Assembly (NCBI RefSeq): GCF_001411555.2
Contig: NC_049911.1
Location: 34,423,340 to 34,487,339 of the forward strand
DNA length: 64,000 nucleotides
Direction of reading: 5' to 3'
Source of the DNA: Juglans regia
Lineage: Eukaryota > Streptophyta > Magnoliopsida > Fagales > Juglandaceae
Position numbers and translations under genes: made by a program. Positions 10,317 to 21,709 of the stretch are shown one piece after another; within the stretch, counting starts at the first letter, position 1; every line of letters starts with the position of its first letter. A model generated the notes under the pieces. It saw nothing but the letters and a program-made list of their open reading frames with translations, was not told the DNA's origin and did not search any database.

Positions 10317-13300
10317 ATGTTGAAGGTGTGGAAATGGTACCAGAACTGCTTGGCCGTCCACCCAGTTAAGACACAGGTCATCAGCTCAGGTGTGATATGG
10401 GGTTTTGGAGATATAGCCGCCCAGACCATCACTAATTACACTGCCAAGAAGCATCATCAAATTCAGGTTAGTACCCATCAACGATCCCTATTATTCTCTC
10501 ACTTACGTGAACAGATTCGAACATTTCTTTGCTCTTTTTTTGCTGTTTTGGCAAATGGGTCTCTCCATTCTCTTTTTTATTTATTTCATTCCGATTTTGG
10601 CCATCTGTCATTTTCTTGCTATCTGCTTGATTGCACTTATTATCGGTTTTCTCCTCCTTATTTGTGCAACACTGTTTTAGAAAGGGTTCTTTCTTCTTTC
10701 TATCGCCGTTCATTTTATTCTGTTAAGATATGGTGGATTGTATGGTTCTGATGCGGAAACGAAGGAATTAAATATTGAGAAAAAAGATTCTTATGAGTTA
10801 GTAATGGGAAGTTATGCCCAAAATGTAGCCTGTAGGTTGCAAAAGTCAATGAATCTAGTAGTTTCTTGCATGTACCCTACAGACCTACAAAATTCTGGCT
10901 TTAAGACTTCTAGTATGTGGAGGAGTTTTTCTAATTAGGATTCTTAAATGAATGCCCTTTTATAATCAAGTTATTTCATTTTCTTCAGCATAAAACATAG
11001 GTTTGGATTCTTCCTGTAGAGAAATATAACAAAGAAAATAAACCCAACACTATCATTGAAGTCTGTCTTTCTATGTATGTACTCCATTTAGGCATCTTTT
11101 CCAATATTTGGCACCTGCTTGGGTGCCGATATTGTGAGGAATATTCAGTGCCATAAAGTGGTGAGAAGTTTTGAGCCTCTGCAACCCCATAAAATGTGTA
11201 AATCTGTCTATAATTGCTTAATGAGCAGGATAGAGTTAGTTTAGTTGAAATTATGGCCTTATCGGTTGGCATTGTGAAATAGAAATCTTAGTGTTTGTAA
11301 ATTTTTATGGATTTGATTGGCTTAAAGTTTAGGGGAAAGTGACCCACCCGTGGGTAGCCCAAGTGGTAAGGGCGAACTTGTGTGCATGAGCCCCATGTCA
11401 CAGGTTCGATTCCCCTTGGGATTAAACTGCGATTTAAGTGGGAGGTCATGGCAGTGGGTTGCTGTGCTGGTCTCCCCGGGGGAGAAATCCTAATGGCTCT
11501 GCCGTGGGGTGGTTCTCCCGTCATTAAAAAAAAAAAAAAAATTTAGGAGAAAGTGGGTAATCCTTAAAATATAGGTTGCTAGAATTATTTAGTTTACTGC
11601 TATCCTCAAGTCTCAATTCTCAAGCTTTCCGAAATTTAAACTCCTCTCTCCCTTCTCGTTCTCTCTCAAAGCTCCTTCTCTGTTTTAAGCAATTCTTGTG
11701 CTTTTACTTATCAAAAAAAAATTATTTAGTTTACTACTGGAATTTTATGAATTCTTTGGTGGCTATAGGCTTATAGCTTATGGAAAATTCTGGACTTTGG
11801 GTTTAAAAGGGTGTATCAGAAGGGTATGATTTAGAGTTGCAAAGTGGAAGAAGTCAACTTTCTGGACATGTAGAAAAAGTGCTTTGGTTTGTGGCTAATA
11901 AACTCAAGACTCTTGAGATCACTCAGATCTTCAGTGCATGTCTTGCTACTTACTTGATTGTTAAGAGTTGTAATATTATGTAAAAGCACTTATTTTGCAA
12001 TTTGTAAAAATTTTAAATTCTCATGTCATTTGATGTGACTCGTATCTTTGGCCTAATTACATGTCCAGAAAGTTCTAAGCACTACTATTTTTGTTAGAAT
12101 GACTTATCTATCTTTCATCCATCAGGATGAAGACAAAGAATTGAAAATCAATTGGAAACGAGTGGCTACAACCAGCTTGTTTGGGTTTGGTTTTGTTGGG
12201 CCAGTTGGCCACTTCTGGTAAGCATATTACTCTTTTAGAAAACCTTTAATGGCAAATCTTTTTGAATCGATCAAAATAAAATGGGCACTTATCTTAGTGC
12301 TTGTTAAAATACTTGAGGTTAGACCAATATCTGACTCTTAGGGAAGTCCAAAAGAAACTTGCCAAAACTCAATGGAATGCATGTAAGGAATTAGAGCAAT
12401 GCTACGGAGAGTGAACCTATACATGCACATAGGTCACATTCAATCACGATTTCTTGATACACGTGCCTTACCTGTTTCTAGAGTGAGATTTTAATTAATA
12501 TTTAACAACCACCGTTTACGCACAGTTTATTTTTTCATTACATGGTAAGTTTGTCGATGAGTTTAACGTATGGTTGTCACATTACTTGGAATTTTCAACT
12601 GAAGGCAGACTTGCCACTGGCATCTGAGCCCATATTCTTGTAGCCTGATTTTTAAATTGCTTTTTTGAATTTGGAGGACCTGAATATGAGACTGTGTTTA
12701 AGTTGTAAAACTCCCTGGCCCAACAAAAAGGAAAAGAAAAACAGAAGAAAAATGCTAAGAAGAAAAATTTTGGACCTTTATTTAGGTAGACAAACTTTAG
12801 GACCATTAAGGCAGAGGGAGAGGGAAAGGGGAGGTGTCTAATAGTTTTTAATTTTCCCACTCTCAAAAAAGCAGAAAGTGTATAATATCTTATATAAATA
12901 TTTTCTTATTCTCATTTGTAGGTATGAAGGTTTGGACCGATTTATAAGATTTCGACTCCTATTGCGGCCCAATTCCTTCCGATTTGTTGCTACTAAAGTA
13001 GCTGTTGATGGGTTCCTCTTTGGCCCATTGGATTTACTTGTTTTTTTCACTTACATGGGGTTTTCAACTGGAAAGAGTGTCCCTCAAATAAAAGAAGATG
13101 TGAAGAGGGATTTTCTCCCGGCCTTGATTTTGGAAGGAGGCATATGGCCAATTGTTCAAGTTGCAAATTTCCGATACATACCTGTGAGATATCAGCTTCT
13201 TTATGTCAACTTCTTCTGCTTGTTGGATAGTTGTTTTTTGTCATGGATTGAGCAACAACAGGATGCTCCCTGGAAGCAATGGTTGAAATCTTATCTACCT

Positions 13301-13330
13301 TTGAAGGAACAAAAAGGCCAAGGTGGGTGA
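10317..13330 (+). CDS. Mpv17/PMP22-family membrane protein (At3g24570 type)
   Basis: Three exons: 10317-10466, 12126-12217 and 12922-13330, with GT-AG borders and frame kept, giving 216 residues. The ATG at 10317 opens with MLKVWKWYQNCLAVHPVKTQ, the usual start of the family (short aromatic N terminus, then HPVKTQ). Exon 2 ends at GPVGHFW, followed by YEGLD in exon 3. The family signature near the C terminus is present as WPIVQVANFRYIPVRYQLLY followed by VNFFCLLDSCFLSW. Four hydrophobic helices are expected. Members sit in peroxisomal or inner mitochondrial membranes and are thought to act as channels; which organelle applies is unclear. The closest remembered relative is At3g24570 (about 235 aa). 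Intron 1 (1,659 bases) carries a SINE and a second retroposed insert. An AATAAA lies at 13545-13550. Confidence 0.93.
11342..11541 (+). mobile_element. tRNA-derived SINE in Mpv17 intron 1
   Basis: About 200 bases with an internal RNA polymerase III promoter: an A-box-like TAGCCCAAGTGGTAAGG near 11356 and a B box GGTTCGATTCC at about 11404-11414. It ends in a run of A (11526-11541). Flanking 14-base copies TTTAGGGGAAAGTG (11328-11341) and TTTAGGAGAAAGTG (11542-11555) differ at one base and form the target duplication. It lies in the sense orientation of the host intron. Confidence 0.9.
11599..11719 (+). mobile_element. Short poly(A) retroposon with 16-bp target duplication
   Basis: The 16-mer AATTATTTAGTTTACT occurs at 11583-11598 and 11720-11735. 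The 121 bases between are pyrimidine-rich and end in ACTTATC followed by A residues, a typical plant LINE or SINE 3' end. The body does not resemble the neighbouring SINE, so it is probably a 5'-truncated LINE end or a small retroposed transcript. Confidence 0.75.
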
Positions 13331-14058
13331 TTTCTGGTCAAACTGTTTCATCTTTCATCCAGGCCTTGCTCTGATCATGATGGAGATACATGTCAAGTAA
13401 AGACTTCATCGATAGCCCTAAAATACCAACTTCTGTTTTAAAGTTGGGATATGGGGAGCGATGAAACTATTTTTCTCACATTGATTTGTTTTCACTTGGA
13501 ATATGAGGAAATTGGCATTGCTTGTTATTCTATCATGTTTAATCAATAAAGATCTTTTTTTTTTTTGGCTATTGGATGCGAGAGTTTGCTTCTCGTTATA
13601 TTAAATCGGGTCTGATAGGTTTTGTTGTCTCTTTTACTTCATTGAAGTACTCTCTTACAAGTGCATAGCGATGACAAAGTTTACAAGACACTAGATTATG
13701 AGTTGGTCCTTTGTTGAAGTCATTTGGTAGTAAGTGCTGCTGCATCAATAAAGTAAGAAATGGAGGAAGGACCATCACCATGCACCTAAAAAGATTGAAC
13801 CGGTGGATTATCATTTATGAGGAGAAAGGCCTGCCGTTCGTGGAATTGCATGGATATCATTTATGTACAAAGGATATATATTGATGCAGATATAGCGTAT
13901 CACGCTTCCAAGATCAACTTCAAATACAACCACATACTGCAAATGTTGAGCAGACCTGAGCAACAAATTAAAGAATTGAGTAAGCTGCCCCTCGAAACTA
14001 GCATCACTCACCAAAAATTTCCATCCATACCGTGGCTCTCCTCCGCCTTCTTGTGGCT
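13331..14058. other. Convergent 3' flanks of Mpv17-family gene and PERK gene
   Basis: Carries the 3' UTR of the plus-strand gene (AATAAA at 13545-13550, then a T-rich run) and the unread 3' UTR of the minus-strand kinase gene. Short frames here have no recognisable product. Confidence 0.6.
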
Positions 14059-16466
14059 TCAGGTTATTTGCTGGAACTCACTACTCGAGCCGGACGGGTT
14101 AACCCCATACTCACTGGTGCTTTCACTGTACCTACTCAAGCCATATTCCTGAATCTGATTTTTCATTGTCATATTGAACTTCATGCTGTTATGGGCTTCA
14201 AAATTTGAACTTCCTGACGATGTATACGGAGTGCTCTGTCCGGGTAGCATTCCTTGGTCTAGATCCGTGAGAGAAACATGTCCTTCCAAAGCACGAACTA
14301 TCTGCTCGGTTCCACCAAGTTTTCAAATTTTTGGTTAGAATCGCTTTAAACAATTTTCTTACTTTGCACTCGTTTTCTTTTCCCAGTACTATTCCGAACA
14401 AAATTGGTACAGCTTTGATTTAACTAGTCCGTCTTGGACAGCGGGACGTAGGAATTGGATACTACTACATGTTATAGTCTTAAAATAGTGGTATTTATCA
14501 AAACCAAGGGCTGAGTAGAGAGTACAAATTTGTGGCTTGCGTTGGCTGCCAAAAAAATCAAGCCAAACATTACAGGACAAAATCCAGAAGGCTGTGGAAA
14601 ACAATATATACATACATAAATAGATATAAATTAGGTATGTTTCCTAACTACTTTAAAAGAAAACTGTTCAAAGCAACAATCCATGTTTGGAGTTTTTTTG
14701 TTAAAACTCTTCCCCTCGTTCAAGGTTCTTCTACCACTTTCTCAAAGAAAAAAGAGGGAGAAAAAAAAGCAAAAGAAAAAGAGACTACCTGGATCATTCG
14801 TGGGCGAAGCCATGCTGAATGGCGCACACAAGCAGCGGCACAAGCAACCATTCTAGCCATCTCACTGGTGTTGTAATTACTCAGCAATCTTGGATCAGCA
14901 AGGGCATTAAAATTGCCATCTTCTAGTGCTTGAGAGAGCGAAGGCCTAGTCTATAATGCCAAGACAATGGGAGTTTGTTAAAACATATGAAGATTCATAG
15001 ACATAGTCCTGCACCCAAGACTACATGAAGTTCAAGGGGAAAACTGTAATCTGTCGCAAAAAGCTTCACATCGTTCATGTACTACGTATTTGATCTCACG
15101 TTGTATTAACAAGAGTGTTTGTTGGACATTACTTCGTGTTCTTGCATGAAAGCAGATAAATGTGGACTGTTTCTTTTAGGGAATTAATGTTCACTAGCTT
15201 GCAACCACAGGGACTAACTTGCATTTGAGTTTCAAATAAACACCCTGATGTTCATGGTATGGAATCCAGTGTTAGATGGTATTAAACTGCTCTGATAATC
15301 TCATCATTAAACCTTTTTTGCTGCAGCAGAGGGGAGGAATGTTGGGGGATGTGTTTTCATGTTTCACTCCTCACAATTTGGGTGCTAAAAGACATATTAT
15401 AGCAGTGATGAAGAGAACTCACCGAATCAACCAGGCCCTCATTGCTTGAGGACTCTGTTTTACTGATAGGCGGACGTCCAGTTATGAGTTCTAAGAGCAT
15501 GACCCCGTATGAATAAACATCTGATTTATCAGTTACTTTACCACTTGATGCATACTCTGGAGCCAGGTACCTGTAAGCAGATGCTAGTGAGCATTTATGT
15601 TGGGGGAAAACATGTACGATTCCATGCTTGTCATGGCCATGGTTATCCACCATGACTGGGCCAATGACAAGGCAATCCTGAAGAACATGAGCTGAAGTTT
15701 TCCAGAACTCGGAAATAGAGGATACTCGATGCACTAGATAAAACAGCAGGCCAACAGATGCAAGCGAGATGAACATGAAAAAAGGAAATTTTAAGAAAAT
15801 TCCAAAAAGAGTTCATTGCAACCAGTCGAGTATTATATCCCTAAGTAGTGTAATACTCGAGTGGAGATGTTGTATAAGAACATGATCTTACCCAAAGGTT
15901 CCCACAACTCGAGTGGAGATGTGAGAAATGCTAGTACTGGTGTCCGAAAATATTTTGGCTAATCCAAAGTCACAAACCTGAAATTCATACCCGAGTTCAT
16001 CATAAGCAATATATAAAAGGTGAGACCAGTTAATTGGGAAAAAATAATAATAACAACTAAAAAGAGTTGCTTGAAGTCGCTTCATTTCTCTTTCAGAAAT
16101 AGTACAGATTGGTACTTTTGCAAACAGTAGATATATAAGAAGAGCTCCAAGTGTAAAGATCTAAAAGATTGCTAAAATGAAGAAACAACAAACACTGAAT
16201 ATTGTCTAGTACAAGCATCCAGTCCCACAATTACCCAAAGAACAAGGGTTCAAGAGGAATTAAATGTATAGTTCATGAAAGCTGCAATATTACAAATGCA
16301 TAATAATAGCAAGTATCCTACCTTTGCCTCAAACCTAAAGTCAAGAAGAATATTAGATGCCTTGATATCTCGATGAATGATTGTTGGATTACCTGCAGTA
16401 CTCCAAACACTAAATTAGTCACTCTTTATGAAGGAAAAATATCAAGAAAATAAATTTTCCAAGTAT

Positions 16467-16507
<41 letters not shown>

Positions 16508-18505
16508 ATCGGCCAATAACTTACAATCCTCATGAAGATATGCTAGTCCTTTTGCAGACCCAATAGCAATTTTCATTCTAGCTGCCCAGTCAATAACAGG
16601 CTGCTCTTTTCCTGAAATGCGTTGTATATAATTACGGGCGCACTTATTAACATCATATCTGAAGATATGAGATCGTAATGATCATATTTCAGGAACATAT
16701 AAAAGATAATAGACTTACCATGTAAGTGGAATTCCAAGGTTTTGTTTGGAACAAACTCGTAAATAAGCAATCTCTCTGCTCCAGTAATGCAGTACCCAAC
16801 CAGCGAAACGAGATGTTTGTGGTGCACCCGACTAATGGTCTCAACTTCGGCTTGAAATTCCCGCTCCCCCTGATCGCTGTCCGTCTTTAACTGCTTAACT
16901 GCTATTTCTTGCCCACTGGGAAGGACTCCCTTATGGACATACCCAAAACCGCCTTGTCCTAGAAGGTTGGCCTCCGAGAAGCCATTGGTGGCTACCACTA
17001 ATTGATCATACGTGAAAGTTCCACGTGAGAAACACAAGGCAACACTAGGGGCTTGAGTTAGGATTGGGTTTTCAGGTCCTGAACTTATGGAACCAGGACC
17101 ACCACCTCGGCTGCGCATGCGAGGAGGCTGGGGACAGGGATTAGGTACCACCTTGAGCATCTGCGCCCTCGGAAGCAGAACATTGCCTTGTGGATATTGG
17201 GGTGCCACAGCATGACAGTTATCTAACAACCCCAAATACAAACAAGAAAGTTTAGCTGCAGATTAGATTCGATCACGATGTGTTTCAGCATCACTAAGCC
17301 AAAGAGACCGGTAATGATTTTTTTTTTCAAGAACTGTTGACAATTAATACCACAGATAATCCAACCACAGTAAAATGAAAACTCATATATCAATGCACAT
17401 CAAAGCAAGATGAATGGGTCGCTACAATCAAAATAAATTTCCCAAGTAGGTTGAGAGAGTGAATCTGCAACTGCCAATAACTTACAAATATTCAGGCTTA
17501 ACGGGCAAGTTAGGCTTTTTTCTAATAAGACAATTCATTTGTGAAACGTTTACCAAACGTAGAACGAACAAATGATCTCTCACCTTTTTGCGCTAGGCAG
17601 GGTAATTTATAGAAACCCTCCTCCACAGGCCCGTGATTCTTTTTCCTCCTATATTTGCAACAGAAAATCAGAACTCCAAGCGCAATTATAACCAGAAGAA
17701 TAGCACCTATGACACATCCAACAACTAGCACTGTTGATATATGAAACTGTCCAGTGCCCGGCTTTGCGGGTAGACTTCTGTCTACTAGCGAATGCGGCGA
17801 TGGCAGAGATGTCAGATACTTTGGAGCTTGAGGGGCGGTAGGTGGAGGTGGTGGAGATGTCAATACCTGTGGCAGCGGTGATTTACTCGGCTTTGCAGGG
17901 GGCGGAGCTAAACTTGATGTAGGAGGTGGAGATATCTGAGGAGTACCCTGCAGTGAGGCAGACGCTGATGGGGTTGGCGAAGAAAGAGTTGGCCTTGATA
18001 TTGGAACAGCCGGAGGTGGAGGAGACGAAGTTTCTGGGGTTAGTGGAGATATGGGAAGAGAAATTCCGGGAAGAATAGGAGGAGAAGTGAGTGGTGGTGC
18101 TGGTGTCGGAGGTTGGGGAGGCAGTGGTGACGGAGCTAAAGAAGTGGCTGTGGCTGAAGGTGGTGGTGGTGGAGAATATGGTGTGGTACTTATAGGTGAA
18201 GAAGGAGGAGGAGGAGGAGATATAATGGGCTGTGTTGACTCGGCTGGAGGAGGCAGCGGAGGTGAGGTTAGAGGAGGTTCTGAATTAATTGAAGGCGGTG
18301 ATGCTACTACCACTTGAGGAGGAGGAGGAAGAGGTAATAAAGATGCTGGTGGGAGAGATGGCGGAGGTGAAGCCGATGATATTGGCGCTATTTGTTTACC
18401 ACTGTCATCGTCCACAACTGGGGATGGCGATGGCTGCGTGGTTACTGAGGGAGAAACAGATGGAGCTGGTGACCATGCCGAAGAAGAAGACGACGACGAA
18501 GACAT
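14059..18505 (-). CDS. Proline-rich extensin-like receptor kinase (PERK)
   Basis: Eight exons on the minus strand: 18505-17584, 17222-16719, 16611-16525, 16392-16322, 15977-15892, 15570-15423, 14950-14789 and 14301-14059. Total 740 residues, frame kept at every junction. Residues 1-250 are a Ser/Pro-rich outer region with PPPP blocks, thought to contact the cell wall. There is no clear signal peptide, as usual in PERKs. Residues about 257-281 form the membrane helix, followed by CCKYRRKK. The kinase domain starts near FTYDQL (about 377). It has the Gly-rich loop [11 protein letters not shown], Lys417 in IAVKQLK, HRDIK at 511-515, DFG at 531-533 and APEY at 560-563. The C-terminal tail is Ser/Asn-rich. 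All catalytic residues are present, so it should be an active Ser/Thr kinase. At the exon 6-7 join the usual LVDWARP reads LVDSTRP. It resembles the PERK8-13 group; the exact orthologue is unclear. Confidence 0.95.
16470..16506. repeat. (GA)n microsatellite in PERK intron
   Basis: About 18 GA units in the intron between exons 3 and 4, starting about 18 bases from the exon 3 donor at 16524. On the gene strand it is a CT tract. Confidence 0.95.
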
Positions 18506-19662
18506 TGACGTTGGAAGTGATGTGTTTCTCTAGATTAATGTTATTGTGAAATCGTGAGAGCAAATCCAATCCAGGATGGAATTCTAAGTGACAGATAGTG
18601 AATAGATGTCGTATAGATTGGTTGTTATGTCATGCATGAGACTATGCCCGTGAACAACATAGACTTCTTCTGGTTTCAACTAACCCAACCTCTGTATTAA
18701 TTTATCCTCTTCGTTTTAAATTCCGACAATTATAGTTAATCCTATCATTCACGGGGCGTCAGGGCGCAAGTGGAAGACGGAAGTGATCTCCAGCGCCCAA
18801 AAGCAGTGCCATTAATATTACGTTTTATTCATAGTGGATAGCCAGGTCATTCTCATGCATGATTCTCCACTATCACCATCCTGCATATACGGCTCTTATA
18901 TCGCTATTCTTCATCATTTATCATTTTGAAAAACGTGATATATTTTCAATTACTTTATTATATGTCTACCAAGTAATCAGTTGTTTTGAAGCATAACAGG
19001 AGATGACAAAATGGAACGTTGTATACACGAGAAGTACTCTTCAGTTGCTAATATTCATAGACTTTACATCGAACTGTTTTTCAGTTCCTGCTACCCGAAA
19101 GTCAAGTCAACCCACTCTTTAGGTAACAATCACTTAAAAAGATTTTTTTTTCCTGGATAATCAGTTCACTTTAAAAGGTAATTACCAGCACAGCACGCCA
19201 GACATGCGATCTTGGATCGGAAACTGCTATAGCTTAGAGCCCAGCACTGGGTCAACTGGCAATCATGTGAATTAAGGTAGCACATGGTCGATGATTCGTG
19301 AAAGTCACAAAGATTCTACCACACACGACAGTGGGACACAACTGTCTCTTGACTCTTCTACCAGATCAGATAGAGCAACTAGGATCAAATGGGGGCCACG
19401 ATTCTCCTTCTGTTGGCAGTATTATGTTGGAGGATCATCAAAGATAAAATAAAAACTCAGTACTTGAAGTGCTTGAGATGGGATTTCTGTAGATTTACAT
19501 CGTGAAAGCATGTGTCGTATCCATATAGGATCCTCTATTTTATGAAAAAAGACTAGACTGAAATAAACAAACACTACAGTTCCAATGTAGAAGAGTAATT
19601 TCCCAAATTAAAAGTCATCTCAATGTGATCAGAAGTATGTCGTGCAAGAATCAAGAGATTCA
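18506..19662. other. 5' flank of PERK gene
   Basis: Upstream region of the leftward kinase gene, ending at the target duplication of the retroposon at 19677. I see no gene. Confidence 0.5.
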
Positions 19663-19676
19663 AAGAATATTTAGGT

Positions 19677-20517
19677 TAGACCGCAACTTTCTCTCTAAAC
19701 TCAGCGCATTTAGACCGGCTAGAGGGGGTGGGAGCTTCGGCTCCTTCCCCCTTCACTCTTTCCTTCTACTTCTCTGATTTTTCTTTGTATTTTGTTTTTT
19801 TCTTTTTCATTTTTCAGGCCAAATAAAGGGAGAATCGCCGTTCGTGGTCTTCGGGGTCCCTATAGCCAACACGCGCCCCTCCAGGAGGTTGTCCAGCCGC
19901 CGATCTACACGTCTACTGAACACGGCCCCAACTGGAGTGGAGCGTAGCCTGCACGCGTGGGACGAAAATTCCGAAGCCGTCGGCGCGTGGCCCTCACGTG
20001 CCACCAAGGAGCTCTCTACCGTTGCAACGCGCGGCAGCTCCCGAACCGGCGACTCTGGATCTCCCAAGACCGACCGTCGGTTTTTCCTTCCGAGGCGTTT
20101 TTTGTGCACTGTTTTTCCCTTTTTACAGTGTTTTCTCTATGTAATTTATTTATGCATTGTCTTTATTTTCAAGAAAACAAAAAAAGCCAAAAACATTTGT
20201 CCCTTCGGACTTAGGTCCAAAGGGTGTTGTCCCCCCTCCGCTTAGTCGGTGATGTTGGGGTTTGGTTTTTCTATACTCAATCTAGTTGGGTATGGACTTT
20301 TATGTTTGGTTACTGTGAACTCTGTTGGGAACAGAGTTGTGCTATCTCTTAGACTTCGGTCTTTAGAGATAAGCTGTCTGGACTAGACCATGTCAGTCAC
20401 AATAGTGTACTGAGATTCTACTAACGTTTGTAATTGACTTGTTGTTTGAAGTCAAAATTGTATGTCCTCTTATATGAATGGAATGAGATCCTTTTTATAA
20501 TAATAAAAAAAAAAAAA
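19677..20517 (+). mobile_element. Unidentified 840-bp poly(A) retroposon
   Basis: A 14-base flank AAGAATATTTAGGT at 19663-19676 returns as AAGAATATGTAGGT at 20518-20531 (one mismatch), just after a run of A starting near 20504. The insert is much more GC-rich than its surroundings between 19850 and 20090. It opens with a pyrimidine-rich leader and contains one open frame at 19844-20245 with an Arg/Ser-rich conceptual product. I recognise no conserved domain in that product. Structure says non-LTR retroposition of an RNA. It may be a non-autonomous LINE derivative or a retrocopy of an unknown transcript. Confidence 0.75.
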
Positions 20518-20531
20518 AAGAATATGTAGGT

Positions 20532-21709
20532 AGCTTTCAACTCTGATAAGCAAGACTATTAGGGCTTGTATCCATGAGACAAACAACACATTAATTTGGC
20601 AGAGGTTGTTGCGGGTAACACTGGAAGCACAGAATGATTAATGTTCCAGTAGTCTGTCTCCACACTTTACATAAAACCACACAAGGCTCTCAGTCCCAGC
20701 CATCTGCCAAATAATTTTCCACCCACCACCATCCTTAATTTTCAAAAATTCTTTCCCTTGACCCGAACTTCTCCCCGTGCAAAGCCCTTCAAGCATATTG
20801 CTTGCTGTACAGCAGGAAATGACCTCTATTGAGATAGTATGGATGATATAATACTTCTATTCTATCACTACATGCCATGCCATTTAATTAATATGACTCA
20901 AGTGAGTACTAATTTTTATTTACGTTATATTCTATATTAGAATGAGAGTCCCGCATGTTCAAGCCTATTTGAGTAATTGTCATCTACTATCATCCTATCA
21001 TATAATAAATATCATGTCTGTATGCAAGTTTAATGACATATATCATGTCATACCAGAGTATATAATAATTTTCCTTTTCAATTCGACTTAAAAACTGGTT
21101 CTTAGATTGATATTTTTCCATTCAAATTGTAAATGAAACATAACCCAAACTAGTTAAAAACTGGAATGAGCCAGCTTAGTCATTTAGCGAAGACACCAGA
21201 ATATTTGAACCTAACAGATTTTTTTTTGGTAAGAAGACATTGTCACATTTTAGGAAAACCAGTAAAAAAAAATTCCAATAAAGAGATTTCCGATACAAGA
21301 AAGTACAGAACTCTTCAGGCCAGCTTCAAATCATGGCACAGAAAAAGTCACCTTCCCAGAAACGGTAAATAAAAGAAAACAAAGACCAGCCTAACTGCAC
21401 AACGGTAAGAATGGCTCGTGTTCCTCGCAATGAAACGCCCTGCAATCGAGCTTGGGAAAGGATGGGTTTGGAGAACGTAGGAACTAAGCTGTGGGTTGGG
21501 GAAAAAAAAGAAAGAGAGGTGGCGGCTTGGGTTGGAGGGAAGAAAACCTCGCCTTCAGTTGTATGACACACTTATCTACTGCTGAAAGGGAAGATCCTTG
21601 TACCACTCTTTATTTCATTTCCAGCTTCTTCTTCACAGGAGGCTGGGGAGTTTCCATGATAAACACTAACCTACTTTTGCATTGGCCCAGAAGAGATATA
21701 CTTAGATCC
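20532..21709. other. Intergenic and 3' UTR of AP4B
   Basis: A minus-strand AATAAA (TTTATT at about 21609-21614) lies roughly 100 bases beyond the AP4B stop and is a plausible poly(A) signal. The rest is AT-rich without a supported gene. Confidence 0.5.

Noticed and set aside
11342..11541. A genuine tRNA gene
   Set aside because: B box present, but the arms do not close into a cloverleaf I could see, and poly(A) plus target duplication identify a SINE.
15854..15912. 16-base repeat ACTCGAGTGGAGATGT between PERK intron and exon 5
   Set aside because: Short and isolated; a local micro-duplication or chance, with no consequence for the gene model.
18051..18317. Plus-strand Gly-rich open frame
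   Set aside because: Antisense shadow of the proline-rich first exon of the PERK gene.
19844..20245. Arg/Ser-rich frame in the retroposon as a host protein gene
   Set aside because: It lies wholly inside a poly(A) retroposon with target duplication and has no known domain; kept only as part of that element.
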